DNA of 64,000 nucleotides from Blastococcus sp. MG754426 (GCF_021699055.1 NZ_SSXC01000007.1:1-64000); one strand, 5' to 3'. Numbered from the stretch's first letter, positions 33,378-42,517 are shown. A program made the numbers and translations. Notes: generated by a model from the letters alone, not told the origin.

Positions 33378-34187
33378 GTGCCTCCCCGTTCGCCGTACGA
33401 CGACCTGGTCCACCCCCGCACCGTGAAGAAGCCGGTGCCGCAGGTCGAGGCCGAGCGCGACCTCGTGGTCGAGGACCCGAGCTCCGGCTTCGTCGGGGCC
33501 GTGGTGCGCTGCGAGAAGGACGTCGTCCACCTGGAGGACCGCAACGGCCGCGTCCGGGCCTATCCGCTCGGCCCGGGTTTCTGGGTCGACGGTCGGCCGG
33601 TCGTGCTCGTGCACCCGAAGCCGGTGGCGCCGGCCGGGCCGGCCCGCAGCGCCTCGGGGTCCACCTACGTCGCCGGCGCCCGGGCCCGGGTCGCCCGCGA
33701 GGGGCGCATCTACGTGGAGGGCAAGCACGACGCCGAGCTGGTCGAGAAGGTCTGGGGCCACGACCTGCGCATCGAGGGCGTCGTCGTCGAGCCGCTGCAC
33801 GGCGTGGACGACCTGCCCGGCATCGTGCGCGAGTTCCGCCCGGCGTCCGGACGGCGGCTCGGTGTGCTGGTCGACCACCTGGTGCGCGGGTCCAAGGAGT
33901 CGCGCATCGCCGAGCAGGTCACCGGGGAGCACGCCCTCGTCGTCGGCCACCCGTTCATCGACATCTGGCAGGCGGTCAAGCCCTCGGTCGTCGGGATCAG
34001 GGCGTGGCCGACCGTCCCGAAGGGCGAGGACTGGAAGACGGGGGTCTGCCGCCGGCTGGGCTGGGAGGACGACACCGGCTACGTGTGGGCGCAGCGCATC
34101 CTCGCCCGCGTGCGCACCTGGACCGACCTCGAGCCCGCCCTCATCGGCCGCGTCGAGGAGCTCATCGACTTCGTCACCACCGACTGA
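33378..34187 (+). CDS. DUF3097 family protein (Toprim-like)
   Basis: This 269-residue protein matches the actinobacterial DUF3097 family: YDDLVHPRTVKKPVPQVEAERDLVVED at the start and VRCEKDVVHLEDRNGRVRAYPLGPGFWVDG. RIYVEGKHDAELVEKVWG and GVLVDHLVRGSKE resemble the E...DxD pattern of Toprim domains. Function is not established, and a nucleic-acid role is inferred from the fold. GTG 33378 lies six bases after TAGCGT, so the mRNA is probably leaderless. Confidence 0.85.
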   Translation: MPPRSPYDDLVHPRTVKKPVPQVEAERDLVVEDPSSGFVGAVVRCEKDVVHLEDRNGRVRAYPLGPGFWVDGRPVVLVHPKPVAPAGPARSASGSTYVAGARARVAREGRIYVEGKHDAELVEKVWGHDLRIEGVVVEPLHGVDDLPGIVREFRPASGRRLGVLVDHLVRGSKESRIAEQVTGEHALVVGHPFIDIWQAVKPSVVGIRAWPTVPKGEDWKTGVCRRLGWEDDTGYVWAQRILARVRTWTDLEPALIGRVEELIDFVTTD

Positions 34188-34319
34188 CCCCGGCCACGAT
34201 CGGGGAACCTGGTCATGGCGCTTCCTCCCTCACGGTGCGCGGTGAGGGAGGACGCCGTGCGGTGCGGGAGGACCGGTCCGGGGCGCCCCCGCCGCACGTC
34301 GAGCGGGGCGCGGGACGAC

Positions 34320-34356
34320 GACGGGCCCGCCCGCGGGGATCGCGGACGGGCCCGTC
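34320..34356. terminator. Bidirectional hairpin terminator
   Basis: GACGGGCCCG (34320-34329) pairs with CGGGCCCGTC (34347-34356). After one mismatch a further CCGCG/CGCGG stem closes a short loop. It sits between the convergent DUF3097 and aldo/keto reductase genes. Confidence 0.8.
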
Positions 34357-34366
34357 GGACCGGGCG

Positions 34367-35221
34367 TCAGCCCGGGATGTAGTTGAAGGTGTCCGGGTCG
34401 GGCCCGGTGCGCTCGCCGCGGTCCAGGCCGGTCAGCGTGGCCATGTCCTCACGACCCAGCTCGAAGTCGAACAGCGCGAAGTTCTCCTCCATGCGCTCGC
34501 GGGAGGAGGACTTCGGGAAGACGACGTCGCCGCGTTGCACGTGCCAGCGGAGCACCACCTGGGCCGGGGTCCGGCCGAGGCGCTGGGCGATCTCGGTGAT
34601 CGCCGGGTCGCCCAGCACCTTGCCCTGGGCGATCGGCGACCAGGCCTCGGTCACGATCTGGTGCTCGGCGTCGAACGCGCGGACGTCGTCCTGCGCCAGG
34701 TAGGGGTGGACCTCGATCTGGTTGACGGCCGGGACGACCTCGGTCTCGTCGAAGAGCCGCCGCAGGTGGTGCGGCTTGAAGTTCGAGACGCCGATCGCGC
34801 GGCAGCGGCCGTCGCGGTAGATCTCCTCCATGGCCTTCCAGGTCTCGACGTAGTCGACGTCGATGCCCGGCAGCGGCCAGTGGATGAGGAACAGGTCGAG
34901 CTGGTCGAAGCCGAGGTCGGCCAGCGTCCGGTCGAAGGCGCGCAGCGCGTCGTCGCGGCGGTGGAAGCCGTTGTTCAGCTTGCTGGTCACGAAGATCTCG
35001 CCGCGGTCGATGCCGGAGCGGGCGACGGCCTCGCCGACACCCTTCTCGTTGCCGTACATCTCGGCGGTGTCGATGTGCCGGTAGCCGACCTCGAGCGCCG
35101 TCGCGACGGTGTCGGCGGTCTCCTCGGGCGGGACCTGGTAGACGCCGAACCCCAGCTGCGGGATCTCGACGCCGTTGTTCAGTGCGAGGGAGGGCACTCC
35201 GTGGGTGGGTGGCTGGGCCAC
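34367..35221 (-). CDS. Aldo/keto reductase (2,5-diketo-gluconate reductase-like)
   Basis: This 284-residue NADPH-dependent TIM-barrel reductase has its catalytic tetrad visible as D51, Y56 (DTAEMYGNE), K81 (VTSKL) and H114 (FLIHWP). AIGVSNFKPHHLRRL and the cofactor loop PKSSSRERMEENFALFDF are also typical. It reduces aldehydes or sugar ketones, with unknown substrate. GTG 35221 has an AAGGAT site. Confidence 0.9.
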   Translation of the reverse strand: MAQPPTHGVPSLALNNGVEIPQLGFGVYQVPPEETADTVATALEVGYRHIDTAEMYGNEKGVGEAVARSGIDRGEIFVTSKLNNGFHRRDDALRAFDRTLADLGFDQLDLFLIHWPLPGIDVDYVETWKAMEEIYRDGRCRAIGVSNFKPHHLRRLFDETEVVPAVNQIEVHPYLAQDDVRAFDAEHQIVTEAWSPIAQGKVLGDPAITEIAQRLGRTPAQVVLRWHVQRGDVVFPKSSSRERMEENFALFDFELGREDMATLTGLDRGERTGPDPDTFNYIPG

Positions 35222-35294
35222 AGGCTGATCCTTCCGGTTCGGGGGAGGGCCGCGAGCCGCACGGTCGGTCGTGCGCGATCGGCCCGTCCCCCGC

Positions 35295-36533
35295 CTACCC
35301 GGTGGTGCCCTCCTCAACCAGCTCCGCGCGCGCCGCCCGGTCGCCCACCAGCGCGGCCCCGGCCAACCCGAGCAGCGCCACGAAGGCGGCGGCGACCGCG
35401 GGCACGGCGAACGCCGTCTCGGCACCCCAGGCGTCCACCGCGGCCCCCGCCGCCGCCGAGCCGACCGTGACGCCCAGCGTGAGCCCGGAGATGGTCCAGG
35501 AGAGCGACTCGGTGAGCAGGCCCGGCGCCGTCCGCGACTCCACCAGCGAGGTGCCCGAGACCAGCACCGGCGCGATGGTCAGCCCCGCGAGGAAGCCCAC
35601 GCCGACGAGCACGGCCAGCGACCCGACGCCCCACAGCAGCTGCGCGGCCAGCCCGAACGCGACCGCCGTCGCCACGAACCGCGTGGCCAGCGTGCCGGGC
35701 AGCCGCGCGAGGCCGTAGACCAGGCCGGCCACCAGGCTCCCCGCGGCGAAGACGGCGAGCGCGACCCCGGAGAGCGCCGGCGCCCCCTCGGCCTCGGCGA
35801 AACCGACCACCACGACGTCGATGGCGCCGAACACGGTGCCCACGGCCAGGTACGTGACGGTGACGACCAGCAGCGTCGGCGTCAGCACCGCCCACCAGCG
35901 CGCGGTGGCCGACCCGGCGACGGGGTGCGGCGGCGGGTCGGTGTCACGCAGCCCGGCCAGCCAGAGCCCGCCGACCGCCCCCAGGACGACGCCGGTCAGG
36001 AACCCGACGGGCGGGGCGACCAGCGTGGCCAGCAAGGTCACCAGCGGCGGGCCGACGACGAAGACCACCTCGTCGACGACGGCCTCGAAGGCGAACGCCG
36101 TCTGCCGGCCGGCGGGGTCGAGCGCCGCGGCCCACCGCGCGCGCACCAGCGACCCGATGTTCGGGCTGCTGCCACCGACCGCCGCGGCGAGCAGGAACCA
36201 GCTCCACCGGGGCGCGCCGCCCACCACGGCGGCGACGAAGGCGACACCCGAGAGGGCGAAGAGGGTCATCGCCAGGCGGAGCACCGGCCCCTGCCCGCGG
36301 CGGTCCATGGCGCGCGCCCACTGGGGTCCGGCGATGCCGTAGCTGAGCGCGAGGGCGCCGGAGACGGCGCCGGCGAGGCCGTAGCTGCCGGTCTCCCGGG
36401 AGACCAGCAGGACCGCGCCCAGGCCGAGCATGGGCGCGGGGAGCCGCCCCACCCAGCCGGCCAGGGAGAAGGCCACGGACCCGGGGACGGCGAACAGGCG
36501 GCTGTAGGGGCTGAAGACGGTGCGGGCCGACAC
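35295..36533 (-). CDS. MFS transporter
   Basis: This 412-residue protein has about twelve transmembrane segments. A cytoplasmic loop of MFS type follows TM2 (ARAMDRRGQGPVLRLAMTL). There are no further signature motifs that fix the substrate, and it resembles uncharacterised actinobacterial exporters. GTG 36533 was chosen for the GAGAGAA site and because it directly precedes the FSPYSRLFAVPG start typical of these proteins. It is divergent from moaA, with 148 bases between. Confidence 0.8.
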   Translation of the reverse strand: MSARTVFSPYSRLFAVPGSVAFSLAGWVGRLPAPMLGLGAVLLVSRETGSYGLAGAVSGALALSYGIAGPQWARAMDRRGQGPVLRLAMTLFALSGVAFVAAVVGGAPRWSWFLLAAAVGGSSPNIGSLVRARWAAALDPAGRQTAFAFEAVVDEVVFVVGPPLVTLLATLVAPPVGFLTGVVLGAVGGLWLAGLRDTDPPPHPVAGSATARWWAVLTPTLLVVTVTYLAVGTVFGAIDVVVVGFAEAEGAPALSGVALAVFAAGSLVAGLVYGLARLPGTLATRFVATAVAFGLAAQLLWGVGSLAVLVGVGFLAGLTIAPVLVSGTSLVESRTAPGLLTESLSWTISGLTLGVTVGSAAAGAAVDAWGAETAFAVPAVAAAFVALLGLAGAALVGDRAARAELVEEGTTG

Positions 36534-36681
36534 GGTTCTCTCGCGCTTCCTGGCCACAGGCGAGTGCGGGACGTCCTCCGCCGGTCTCTCGGGTGGCGAG
36601 GGCACGGTAGCAACGGCTCCGCGGCGGCGCCCGCGCATTTCCACCCAGCCACGGATCGCCCGGCGCGGCTACATTCGGGCC

Positions 36682-37737
36682 ATGACCGGCGCCGACCTCC
36701 CCGATCCCGTGGTCCGCCGGGGCGTGGGCGCGGTGGCCGCCGGGTCCGGCGGCCTGGTCGACCGGTACGGCCGCACCGCCACCGACCTGCGCGTGTCGCT
36801 GACCGACCGGTGCAACCTGCGCTGTACCTACTGCATGCCGCCGGAGGGCCTGCAGTGGCTGCCCAAGGTCGAGCAGCTCACCGACGACGAGGTCACCCGC
36901 CTGGTGCGCATCGGGGTGGAGCACCTCGGCATCCGGGAGGTGCGCTTCACCGGCGGCGAGCCGCTGCTGCGCCCGGGTCTGGTGGGCATCGTCGCCGCCG
37001 CGACGGCGCTGCGCCCGCGGCCCGAGGTCAGCCTGACCACCAACGCCATCGGGCTGTCCCGGATGGCGCCCGCGCTGGCCGGGGCCGGGCTGGACCGCAT
37101 CAACGTCAGCCTCGACACGCTGGACCGCGAGCGGTTCAAGCAGCTGACCCACCGCGACCGGCTGGACGACGTCCTCGCCGGGCTCGCCGCCGCGCGCGAC
37201 GCCGGGCTCACCCCGGTGAAGGTCAACGCCGTCCTGCTGCACGGGATCAACGACGTCGACGCCGTCCCGCTGCTCGACTTCTGCCTGGAGCAGGGGTACG
37301 AGCTGCGTTTCATCGAGCAGATGCCGCTGGACGCCCACCACGCCTGGACGCGCGGGCGGATGGTCACCGCCGAGGACATCCTGGAGCGGCTGACGGCGGC
37401 CCACGAGCTCGTGCCCGACAGCGAGGAGCGGGGCTCCGCGCCGGCCGAGCGCTGGCTGGTCGACGGCGGTCCGGCGACCGTGGGCGTCATCGCCTCGGTC
37501 ACCCGGTCCTTCTGCGGCGCCTGCGACCGCACCCGGCTCACCGCCGACGGGCAGGTCCGCAACTGCCTGTTCGCCCGCGAGGAGTCCGACCTGCGCACGG
37601 CGCTGCGCGAGGGCGCCACCGACGCCGAGCTGGCCGACCGCTGGCGGATCGCCACGCTGGGCAAGCTGCCCGGCCACGGCATCGACGACCCGTCCTTCCT
37701 GCAGCCGAGCCGCCCCATGTCGGCGATCGGGGGCTGA
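36682..37737 (+). CDS. moaA: MoaA: GTP 3',8-cyclase of molybdenum cofactor synthesis
   Basis: This 351-residue radical-SAM enzyme has its first cluster from C44, C48 and C51 (DRCNLRCTYC). The second cluster lies in the C-terminal FCGACDRTRL...RNCLF region, and the conserved C-terminal Gly-Gly is present. FTGGEPLLRPG and LHGINDVD are family motifs. With MoaC it turns GTP into cyclic pyranopterin monophosphate. ATG 36682 lies six bases after a TACATT -10 element, so the mRNA is probably leaderless. MoaD follows after one base. No moaC gene is in the window. Confidence 0.96.
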   Translation: MTGADLPDPVVRRGVGAVAAGSGGLVDRYGRTATDLRVSLTDRCNLRCTYCMPPEGLQWLPKVEQLTDDEVTRLVRIGVEHLGIREVRFTGGEPLLRPGLVGIVAAATALRPRPEVSLTTNAIGLSRMAPALAGAGLDRINVSLDTLDRERFKQLTHRDRLDDVLAGLAAARDAGLTPVKVNAVLLHGINDVDAVPLLDFCLEQGYELRFIEQMPLDAHHAWTRGRMVTAEDILERLTAAHELVPDSEERGSAPAERWLVDGGPATVGVIASVTRSFCGACDRTRLTADGQVRNCLFAREESDLRTALREGATDAELADRWRIATLGKLPGHGIDDPSFLQPSRPMSAIGG

Positions 37738-37738
37738 G

Positions 37739-37984
37739 GTGCCCGCCGTCACCGTCCGCTACTTCGCCGGCGCCCGCGCGGCTGCCGGCGTCGACACCGA
37801 GCCCTGCGAGGCCGACACGCTGGACGAGCTCGTCGTGCGGGTCTCCGGCGCGCACGGTGCGCGGCTGGAGCGGGTGCTCGCCGCCTGCTCGTTCCTCGTC
37901 GACGGCGCCCAGCCCCGCGACCGGGCGGCCCCGCTGCCCGCCGGTGCGGTCGTCGACGTCCTCCCGCCCTTCGCCGGGGGCTGA
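37739..37984 (+). CDS. moaD: MoaD: small subunit of molybdopterin synthase
   Basis: This 81-residue ubiquitin-like protein (VTVRYFAGARAAAGV start) ends in PPFAGG, the Gly-Gly tail that is thiocarboxylated to donate sulfur. Its partner MoaE is encoded at 39675-40085 on the other strand. GTG 37739 begins one base after the moaA stop, so the two share one mRNA and are probably coupled. Confidence 0.93.
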   Translation: MPAVTVRYFAGARAAAGVDTEPCEADTLDELVVRVSGAHGARLERVLAACSFLVDGAQPRDRAAPLPAGAVVDVLPPFAGG

Positions 37985-38068
37985 GCCGCCTCCACCGGGG
38001 TCCAACGCCCTCCCCCGGGAGCCGGACGGCCTTTGCCCCGAGCCGACCGCACCGGGAGGATGGGCGCC

Positions 38069-38263
38069 ATGAGCATCTTCGACAAGGCGAAGGCGAAGGC
38101 CGAGGAGCTGTTCGGCCGCGCCGAGGAGCTGTACGGGGAGTCCCACGGCGACGCCGCGGCGAAGGTCGACGGGGAGGCCCACCGGCTGGAGGCCGAGGCC
38201 GAGGAAGCCGAGCTGGAGCGCGACGAGCGGACCGACGACGACGGGCTCGCCGGGGCCCGCTGA
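38069..38263 (+). CDS. CsbD-like small acidic stress protein
   Basis: This 64-residue protein is highly charged and helical, with FDKAKAKAEELFGRAEELYGE followed by a Glu/Ala-rich segment. Similar small proteins (CsbD-like or antitoxin-like) are common in stress regulons, and the role is unproven. ATG 38069 lies after GGGAGG, and an in-frame ATG at 38060 overlaps that site and is less likely. It ends just before a sigma-B-like promoter for the next gene. Confidence 0.65.
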   Translation: MSIFDKAKAKAEELFGRAEELYGESHGDAAAKVDGEAHRLEAEAEEAELERDERTDDDGLAGAR

Positions 38264-38277
38264 TCCTGCTGCGGGCG

Positions 38278-38301
38278 GTTGGCGCCGCCCGCCCGGGGTA
38301 A
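38278..38301 (+). promoter_or_regulatory. Sigma-B/F-like promoter before the GAF protein
   Basis: GTTGGC (38278-38283), a 12-base spacer and GGGTAA (38296-38301) match the GTTNNN-N12-14-GGGTAW pattern of stress sigma factors. GGGTAA overlaps TAATAC (38299-38304), which sits seven bases before the ATG, so leaderless transcription is also possible. Confidence 0.4.
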
Positions 38302-38311
38302 TACGGTCGCC

Positions 38312-38821
38312 ATGGTTCCGCTAGGGATCGCAGACGTCGCACCGTGGCCGGACTGGCGAGCGGCCGCGGAGGGCGCGCTCGCGTTCCTGGCCGAGCACGT
38401 CGGCTGGGATCTCTGGATGGTCACCCAGGTCGTGGAGGACCGGCAGGTCGTCCTCCTGGCCCATCCCGACCGGGCCGTGCGCCCCGGCCTGGTGCTGCCC
38501 TGGGAGCGCAGCTTCTGCCGGCAGATGGTGGAGGGCAGCGCCCCCCGGCTGGCCACGGTGACGGCCGCGGTCCCCGAGTACGCCTCGCGGACGACCGGCC
38601 CGCTGCGCGACATCGCCGCCTACGTCGGCATCCCGCTGCTCACCCGGGACCTGCAGCTGTTCGGCACGCTGTGCGGGGTCGCCTACCGGGCCAAGCCACG
38701 CAGCGCCGCCCGGGAGCTCTCCGTCGTGGAGGCCGCCGCCCGCATGCTGAGCACCCTGATGGCCGCGGGGTGGGACCCACCGCCGCTGCCGGGCGAGCCC
38801 GACCGGGAGGTGGTGTGCTGA
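38312..38821 (+). CDS. Stand-alone GAF-domain protein
   Basis: This 169-residue protein is a single GAF domain (LAFLAEHVGWDLWMVTQVVEDRQVVLLA, LPWERSFCRQMVEG, YASRTTGPLRDIAAYVGIPLLTRDLQLFGTLCGVAYR). There is no output domain. Similar proteins are sensors linked to diguanylate cyclases or phosphatases, with partner unknown here. Stop and next start are four bases apart, so it is co-transcribed with the SMP-30 gene. Confidence 0.82.
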   Translation: MVPLGIADVAPWPDWRAAAEGALAFLAEHVGWDLWMVTQVVEDRQVVLLAHPDRAVRPGLVLPWERSFCRQMVEGSAPRLATVTAAVPEYASRTTGPLRDIAAYVGIPLLTRDLQLFGTLCGVAYRAKPRSAARELSVVEAAARMLSTLMAAGWDPPPLPGEPDREVVC

Positions 38822-38825
38822 GCCG

Positions 38826-39665
38826 GTGCGCGCCGAACAGCTGACCGGTCCCGTCTGCCACCACGGCGAGGGGCCCGTGTGGTCACCGGCCTGGGGCGGG
38901 CTGCGCTGCGTCGACATGCTCGCCGGCGACGTCCTCGCGGTGGGTGATGACGGCGTGGTCACCCGCCGGCACGTCGGCGCGGTCGCGGCGGCGCTCCGCC
39001 CGCGCCGCGGGGGTGGCGCGGTCATCGCCGTCGAGCGCGGCTTCGCGCTGGAGGCCCCCGACGGGGCGGTCACCCCGCTGCCCCCGGTGTGGAGCGATCC
39101 CGGCGTCCGCATGAACGACGGCGGCTGCGACCCCGACGGCCGGTTCTGGTGCGGCTCGATGGCCTACGACCAGACGCCGGGCGCCGCCGCGCTGTACCGG
39201 CTGGACCCCGACGGCAGCGTGCACGAGGCGTTCGGCGGCGTCACCGTGTCCAACGGGCTGGCGTGGAGCCCCGACGGGTCGCTGGCCTACTACGCCGACA
39301 CAGCCACCCACCGCATCGACGTCCTCGACTACGACCGGGACGCCGGGCTGACCGGCCGCCGCCCGTTCGTGACCTTCGCCGGCGACGGCAATCCCGACGG
39401 GCTCACCGTCGACGCGGAGGGCGGCGTCTGGGTGGCGCTCTACGGCAGCGGCGAGGTGCACCGCTACGACACCGGCGGCCGGCGGGACGCCGTGGTGGAG
39501 CTGCCCACCCCCCAGGTGACCGCCTGCACCCTGGGCGGCCCCGGCCTGGACCGGCTCTTCGTCACCACGTCGGCCGAGGGTGGCCTGGACGACGGCATCG
39601 CGGGGTCGCTGTTCACCGTGGACGCCGGCGTGCGCGGGTTGCCGGTGCGGGAGTTCGCCGGCTGA
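38826..39665 (+). CDS. SMP-30/gluconolactonase-like beta-propeller hydrolase
   Basis: This 279-residue six-bladed propeller has its metal-site residues in GEGPVW (Glu), RMNDGGCDPDGRFWCGSMA (Asn), SNGLAWSPDG (Asn) and GNPDGLTVDAEGGVWVAL (Asp). Members are calcium- or zinc-dependent lactonases acting on sugar lactones. GTG 38826 overlaps the end of the GAF gene region by tight spacing. It converges with moaE with nine bases between. Confidence 0.9.
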   Translation: MRAEQLTGPVCHHGEGPVWSPAWGGLRCVDMLAGDVLAVGDDGVVTRRHVGAVAAALRPRRGGGAVIAVERGFALEAPDGAVTPLPPVWSDPGVRMNDGGCDPDGRFWCGSMAYDQTPGAAALYRLDPDGSVHEAFGGVTVSNGLAWSPDGSLAYYADTATHRIDVLDYDRDAGLTGRRPFVTFAGDGNPDGLTVDAEGGVWVALYGSGEVHRYDTGGRRDAVVELPTPQVTACTLGGPGLDRLFVTTSAEGGLDDGIAGSLFTVDAGVRGLPVREFAG

Positions 39666-39674
39666 GGGGGCCGC

Positions 39675-40085
39675 CTACGGGCAGGCGACCCACTCCTCCT
39701 CGCCGTCGCCGAAGACCTGCCGCTTCCAGATCGGCAGCCGCCTCTTCACCTCGTCGACGAGCTCGGCGCAGGCGGTGAAGGCCTGGCCGCGGTGGGAGGC
39801 GCTGACCGCGCAGGCGAGCGCGACGTCCCCGATGCCCAGCAGGCCGACGCGGTGGCTGACGGCGACGGCGTGCACCTCGGGGCGGGCGGCGAACTCCTCG
39901 GCCAGCTCGACGAGGACCTCGGCCGCGCTCGGGTGGCCGACGTACTCGAGCTCGGTCACCGTGCGGCCGCCGTCGTGGTCGCGGACGACGCCGGCGAAGG
40001 AGACCACCGCCCCCGCCGCGGCGACGGAGACGGCCTCCTCGTGCTCGGCGACGGACAGCGGCGCGTCGAGGACCCTGGCGATCAC
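39675..40085 (-). CDS. moaE: MoaE: catalytic subunit of molybdopterin synthase
   Basis: This 136-residue protein has family motifs GAVVSFAGVVRDHDGGRTVTELEYVGHPSA, VSHRVGLLGIGDVALACAVSASHRGQAFTAC and a C-terminal PIWKRQVFGDGEEEWV. With MoaD it adds two sulfurs to the pterin precursor. The GTG at 40085 overlaps the stop of the cytidylyltransferase (GTGA). It is the final gene of modABC-mocA-moaE. Confidence 0.95.
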   Translation of the reverse strand: MIARVLDAPLSVAEHEEAVSVAAAGAVVSFAGVVRDHDGGRTVTELEYVGHPSAAEVLVELAEEFAARPEVHAVAVSHRVGLLGIGDVALACAVSASHRGQAFTACAELVDEVKRRLPIWKRQVFGDGEEEWVACP

Positions 40086-40660
40086 GGCGCCGACGCTACC
40101 CCCGGCGGCGGCACGTCGAGGTCGACCGGATCGGCCAGGCCGGTGCAGTCCACCTCGACGACGTCGTGCGCGGCCAGGTACCGGCGGGCGCCCTCGTCGC
40201 CGGTCGCGGTCTCCGCGACGCCGGCCCAGTGGTCGCGCCCGATCAGCACCGGGTGGCCGCGGACGCCGTCGTAGGTGGCGGTCGCGAGCGCGTCCGGGGC
40301 GGCGTGGGCGGCGACGGCCCGCAGCGCCTCGGGCGTCATGCCGGGCATGTCGACCAGGGTGACCAGCGCGGCGTCCACCCTCCCCGGGAAACCGCGCAGC
40401 CCGTCCAGGCCGGTGCGCAGCGAGGAGGCCATGCCCGACTCCCAGTCCTTGTTCGCCAGCACCACGGCGTTCGCGAGGCGGGCGCTGCGCCAGACGTCGA
40501 CCGCCCGCGCGCCGAGCACGACGAGCACCGGGTCGCAGACAGCGCCCGCCGTCGCCACGGCGCGCTCGACCAGCAGGCTGCCCTCGTACTCGACCAGCGC
40601 CTTGGGCATCCCGTAGCGGCGGCCGCCCCCGGCGGCCAGGACGACGGCTGCGGTCCTCAT
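40082..40660 (-). CDS. mocA: Molybdenum cofactor cytidylyltransferase-like protein (MocA/MobA fold)
   Basis: This 192-residue nucleotidyltransferase starts AAVVLAAGGGRRYGMPKALVEYEGSLLVE and continues GMASSLRTGL, VTLVDMPGMT and RGHPVLIGRDHW, the MocA-type pattern. It would attach CMP to molybdopterin to make the dinucleotide form used by CODH/aldehyde oxidoreductase enzymes such as CoxL. ATG 40660 lies 13 bases after modC. It overlaps moaE by four bases. Confidence 0.88.
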   Translation of the reverse strand: MRTAAVVLAAGGGRRYGMPKALVEYEGSLLVERAVATAGAVCDPVLVVLGARAVDVWRSARLANAVVLANKDWESGMASSLRTGLDGLRGFPGRVDAALVTLVDMPGMTPEALRAVAAHAAPDALATATYDGVRGHPVLIGRDHWAGVAETATGDEGARRYLAAHDVVEVDCTGLADPVDLDVPPPGVASAP

Positions 40661-40673
40661 GCGCCCCACTCTC

Positions 40674-41720
40674 TCAGCGCGCGTAGACGGCGACCTCGGA
40701 GGCCTTGACACCGGCCCACACCTCGGCGCCCGGGACGAGTCCCATCTCGGCGAACGAGGTGGCGGTGACGTCGGCGACCAGCGGCACCTCGCCGTCGAGC
40801 TCGCAGCGCACCGTGGCCCCGTGCGGGGTGGCACCCACCACCCGCTCCCGCCAGAGGTTGCGCGTGCTGCCGTCGGGCCGGGTGGTGTAGAGGGCCACCG
40901 ACTCGGGGCGGATCGCGGCGAACACCGGCCCGGCGGCCTCCTCGGCGATGGCCACCGCCGCCCCGCAGTCGAGCCGCACCGACCGGCCCGCGCCGGTGCC
41001 CGGCAGCAGCGACAGCCCCACGAGCCGGGCCACGTAGTCGGTGCGCGGCCGGCGGGCCACCTCGGCCGGGGTGCCCGTCTGCACGACCCGCCCCTCCTCG
41101 AGGACGACGACGCGGTCGGCGAGCGCCATCGCGTCCACCGGGTCGTGGGTGACCAGCACGGTGCTGCCGCGGAAGGCGGCCAGGTGGCGGCGCAGCTCGG
41201 CGCGGACGGTCAGCCGGGTGCGCGCGTCCAGGGCCGACAGCGGCTCGTCGAGCAGCAGCAGGGCCGGGTCGCCGACCAGCGCGCGGGCCAGCGCCGCCCG
41301 TTGCGCCTGCCCCCCGGAGAGCTCGGCCGGCCGCCGGGCGCCCAGCCCGTCGAGCCCCACCCGGGTGAGCCAGGCCGCCGCGGCCGCCCGCGCCTCCCCG
41401 CGGCGGGCGCCCCGCGTGCGGAGGCCGAAGGCGACGTTGTCGGCCACGCTCAGGTGCGGGAAGAGCAGGGCGTCCTGGAAGACCATGCCCAGCGCCCGCC
41501 GGTGCGCCGGGCGGGAGGTGACCCCGTCGTCCCAGACCTCGCCGCCGACGACGACCCGCCCGCGGTCGGGGGGCAGCAGGCCGGCCAGCACCCGGACGAA
41601 CGTGGACTTGCCCGCGCCGTTCGGGCCGAGGAGGGCCAGCACCTCGCCGTCGGCCACCTCGACGTCGACGCGGAGGTCGAGGTCGCCCCGGCGGGTGCCG
41701 ACGGACGCCTCCAGGCTCAT
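40674..41720 (-). CDS. modC: ModC: molybdate ABC transporter ATPase
   Basis: This 348-residue ABC ATPase has Walker A GPNGAGKST, signature LSGGQAQR, Walker B LLLLDEPLSALD and the H-loop VTHD. The C-terminal part (about 285-348) is a TOBE/molbindin-like domain (WRERVVGATPHGATVRCELDGEVPLVADVT). It drives molybdate import. ATG 41720 overlaps the modB stop in an ATGA. Confidence 0.93.
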   Translation of the reverse strand: MSLEASVGTRRGDLDLRVDVEVADGEVLALLGPNGAGKSTFVRVLAGLLPPDRGRVVVGGEVWDDGVTSRPAHRRALGMVFQDALLFPHLSVADNVAFGLRTRGARRGEARAAAAAWLTRVGLDGLGARRPAELSGGQAQRAALARALVGDPALLLLDEPLSALDARTRLTVRAELRRHLAAFRGSTVLVTHDPVDAMALADRVVVLEEGRVVQTGTPAEVARRPRTDYVARLVGLSLLPGTGAGRSVRLDCGAAVAIAEEAAGPVFAAIRPESVALYTTRPDGSTRNLWRERVVGATPHGATVRCELDGEVPLVADVTATSFAEMGLVPGAEVWAGVKASEVAVYAR

Positions 41721-42517
41721 GCGGCCCCCGCCCGGCCGAGCCAGCGGTCGCGGAGCAGCAGCAGGGTGGCCAGCGAGACCGCGAGCAGCACCACCGAGAG
41801 GACGATCGCCGCGTCCGGGTCCCGCTGCAGCGCCAGGTAGACCGCCAGCGGCATCGTCTGCGTGGTGCCGGGGAAGTTGCCGGCGAAGGTGATCGTGGCG
41901 CCGAACTCCCCGAGCGCCCGGGCCCAGCAGAGCACCGCGCCGGCCGCGATCCCCGGCGCGACGAGGGGGAGCGTGACCCGGCGGAACGTCGTCCAGCGGC
42001 CGGCGCCGAGCGTGGCGGCGACGTCCTCGAAGCGGCTGTCCGCGGCGCGCAGCGCACCCTCGACGCTGATGACCAGGAACGGCATCGCGACGAAGGTCTC
42101 GGCGATGACGACGGCGGCGGTGGTGAACGGGATCGTGATGCCGAAGGCGTCGTCCAGCCAGGAGCCGACGATGCCCTGCCGCCCCAGCACGAGGAACAGC
42201 GCGACGCCGCCCACGACCGGCGGCAGCACCAGCGGCACGGTGACCAGCGCCCGGAGCACCGAGCGGCCGCGGGCCCGCGAGCGGGCCAGCACCCACGCCA
42301 GCGGGACGCCGAGCACCAGCGAGAGCGCGGTGGCGAGCGTGGCCGACACCAGGGAGAGCCGCAGCGCCTGCCCGACCGCCGGTTCCGCCAGCTGGCCGGC
42401 CAGCTGCGACCACGGGGTGCGGACCAGCAGGCCGAGCAGCGGGAGCACGAGGAAGGCGACGCCGAGCGCGGCGGGGACGAGCAGCGGGCCCGGGACGCGG
42501 GTGGCGGGGCGGGTCAC
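41717..42517 (-). CDS. modB: ModB: molybdate ABC transporter permease
   Basis: This 266-residue inner-membrane protein has about five or six hydrophobic segments. The BPD_transp motif in the cytoplasmic loop is EDVAATLGAGRWTTFRRVTLPLVAPGIAAGAVL, and ALGEFGATITFAGNFPGTTQTMPL is characteristic of ModB. GTG 42517 overlaps the modA stop (GTGA). Confidence 0.93.
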   Translation of the reverse strand: MTRPATRVPGPLLVPAALGVAFLVLPLLGLLVRTPWSQLAGQLAEPAVGQALRLSLVSATLATALSLVLGVPLAWVLARSRARGRSVLRALVTVPLVLPPVVGGVALFLVLGRQGIVGSWLDDAFGITIPFTTAAVVIAETFVAMPFLVISVEGALRAADSRFEDVAATLGAGRWTTFRRVTLPLVAPGIAAGAVLCWARALGEFGATITFAGNFPGTTQTMPLAVYLALQRDPDAAIVLSVVLLAVSLATLLLLRDRWLGRAGAA